A stretch of DNA of 64,000 nucleotides from Erinaceus europaeus (lineage: Eukaryota; Chordata; Mammalia; Eulipotyphla; Erinaceidae). A program made the position numbers and the translations under genes. Positions 60,506-64,000 of this stretch are shown here, piece after piece (position 1 is the first letter of the stretch; every line of letters starts with the position of its first letter). The notes below the pieces were generated by a model that saw only the letters and a list, made by a program, of their open reading frames with translations, was not told where the DNA came from and did not search any database. The stretch is from contig NC_080172.1 in assembly GCF_950295315.1 (NCBI RefSeq), positions 115,027,735 to 115,091,734 of the forward strand, given 5' to 3'.

Positions 60506-61549
60506 TCAAGTGTGTATGATTGTCACTTGTGGGGAAGACCGTGGGTTGCTGACGTCGGGGGAAAGCTGTCATCACACTCACTCTCTCCCTGCCAAGTCTA
60601 GCTGTGGGGCCGGTCTCCCTGCCACTTACACCCTCCCCAAGGGAACTTCACGTTACAGAACTTCAGCACGGACGCTGAGCGTGAGCCGTTTTTTAATGTG
60701 ATGTGTCTCTGACACGGCTAAGATCCTGACTGGCTCCTGGCTAGTGTGGAAGGCACTTCAAATTTGGATACAAAATACATTCCATCCCCTCCGGGGGCCC
60801 GGTAGGCCAGCTCTGGTGTCTAGGCCTGGGCACCCTCCTCTGGGTAAGGCTTCCCCCCCCCCACCCCCCCGCCCGGCCTGGCCTGGGGGTGGGGGCTCGG
60901 GCTCCCCCTGCAGTTGGGTTCACAAGCCGGGGAGACTAGAACACCAGGGGCATGAAGCTGGTGGTCTCCCTCTGCTTTTGGTGAAAGAAGTCGGTTTTCT
61001 CGGTTCTGTCTGAGGGACTACAGCTCGGGGGGGCAGACTAGAAAAGGGGCCAAGATGGCATCTATCTTCCCGACAGGTGCCCAATGTGCTCGCCGCCTTA
61101 GCTGAAGCAGAGCTGTGCCCGCCTCTATCCCATCTGAGCTCCTGTCTCCTTAGACCTGACCCTCGGGACCTGGCAGGCGACGCTGGCCTGGCCGGAGCCC
61201 TTGTGTGGAGCCCTCCTCCCCCCGCGGCACGTGGAAACTGCACCCATGGCCTCCCTCCCGCGCCGCTCTGGGCATGGATCTGGCCGGATCCCGGCCAGAG
61301 GTGAGCAAGCAGCTGGCAGCCACTGCTGGCCCCACCTCCTGGGCACAGCTCTGCTCCGTGGCTGAACAGGCCACAGGCCTCCAGGGGAAGACTAGAGCGG
61401 AGCCAGGCCGCCCCGGTGCTGCCCACACCCGCTGGTTCTGGACGGTCCTGGGCCCTGATCCGCTCTAGGAGGGCCGCCCGGCTTCCTCAAGCAGCGGCCT
61501 GGCCTTTCCGTGGGGCCGGCTTCCCACCCCAGTCCCCTGGGAGCTGTAG
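60506..61549. other. Intergenic gap between SPEN and ZBTB17 3' ends
   Basis: About 1 kb of GC-rich sequence with C-rich runs (60857-60872). No SINE, no convincing ORF or RNA gene. Confidence 0.7.
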
Positions 61550-61570
61550 GCGGCATTAGAAAATGACCGA

Positions 61571-61576
61571 TTTATT
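61571..61576 (-). terminator. ZBTB17: ZBTB17 poly(A) signal
   Basis: AATAAA on the - strand, about 80 bases past the stop codon, giving a very short 3' UTR. Confidence 0.75.
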
Positions 61577-61654
61577 CTCTGGAGAGAGGGCCACCCCCCT
61601 CGGTCCTAGGGCACCATCCCTCCTTAAATAAACAGTCGCGAGGAGGGGGCCTGC

Positions 61655-64000
<2,346 letters not shown>

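Overview
This is a mammalian nuclear window, most likely from a hedgehog (Erinaceidae). It holds exons 2 to 15 of SPEN (SHARP/MINT) on the + strand, then the 3' half of ZBTB17 (MIZ-1) on the - strand, tail to tail. Gene identity rests on exon-by-exon protein similarity to the human genes as I remember them. The organism call is inference. Introns are saturated with tRNA-headed SINEs of the type I associate with hedgehogs, and intron 3 carries a decayed reverse-transcriptase reading frame resembling the Vingi clade, which was described from hedgehog genomes.

Layout. 1-2956 is SPEN intron 1. SPEN exons 2 to 10 (RRM1 remainder, Arg/Ser-rich linker, RRM2-4) are scattered over 2957-47581. The giant exon 11 is 49347-57561. 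Exons 12-15 (57790-59449) encode the SPOC domain. The 3' UTR runs to about 60.5 kb. About 1 kb of intergenic DNA follows, then ZBTB17 from its poly(A) signal (61571) to beyond the window end, covering ten tandem C2H2 fingers and an isolated C-terminal finger. SPEN exon lengths sum to a protein of 3,664 residues if the missing first exon supplies 83 coding bases.

Function (known for the families). SPEN is a nuclear corepressor. RRM2-4 bind RNA such as XIST, the long disordered middle binds RBPJ and nuclear-receptor cofactors, and SPOC recruits NCoR/SMRT-HDAC3. ZBTB17 is a BTB zinc-finger factor that activates CDK-inhibitor genes and is repressed by MYC. The two genes are neighbours in human too; nothing here suggests a functional link.

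Introns. Intron 3 (25 kb) is the main repeat reservoir. I label the SINEs A, B, C and D by sequence: A is long with a (CAA)n-rich 3' part, B is about 150 bp and starts near GGTCC..GAGGTGG, C has a CCTGG-TTAAG head, and D is the 'GGGAGACAGCATAATGG' type. Repeat ends are good to about 10 bases. Points worth a second look: a 97/98-identical inverted repeat, an 80-bp minisatellite grown from a SINE-D tail, a Vingi-like fragment, a hairpin module at the 3' end of some SINE-A copies, several short introns that stay open and in frame, and an abrupt GC rise inside SPEN exon 11.
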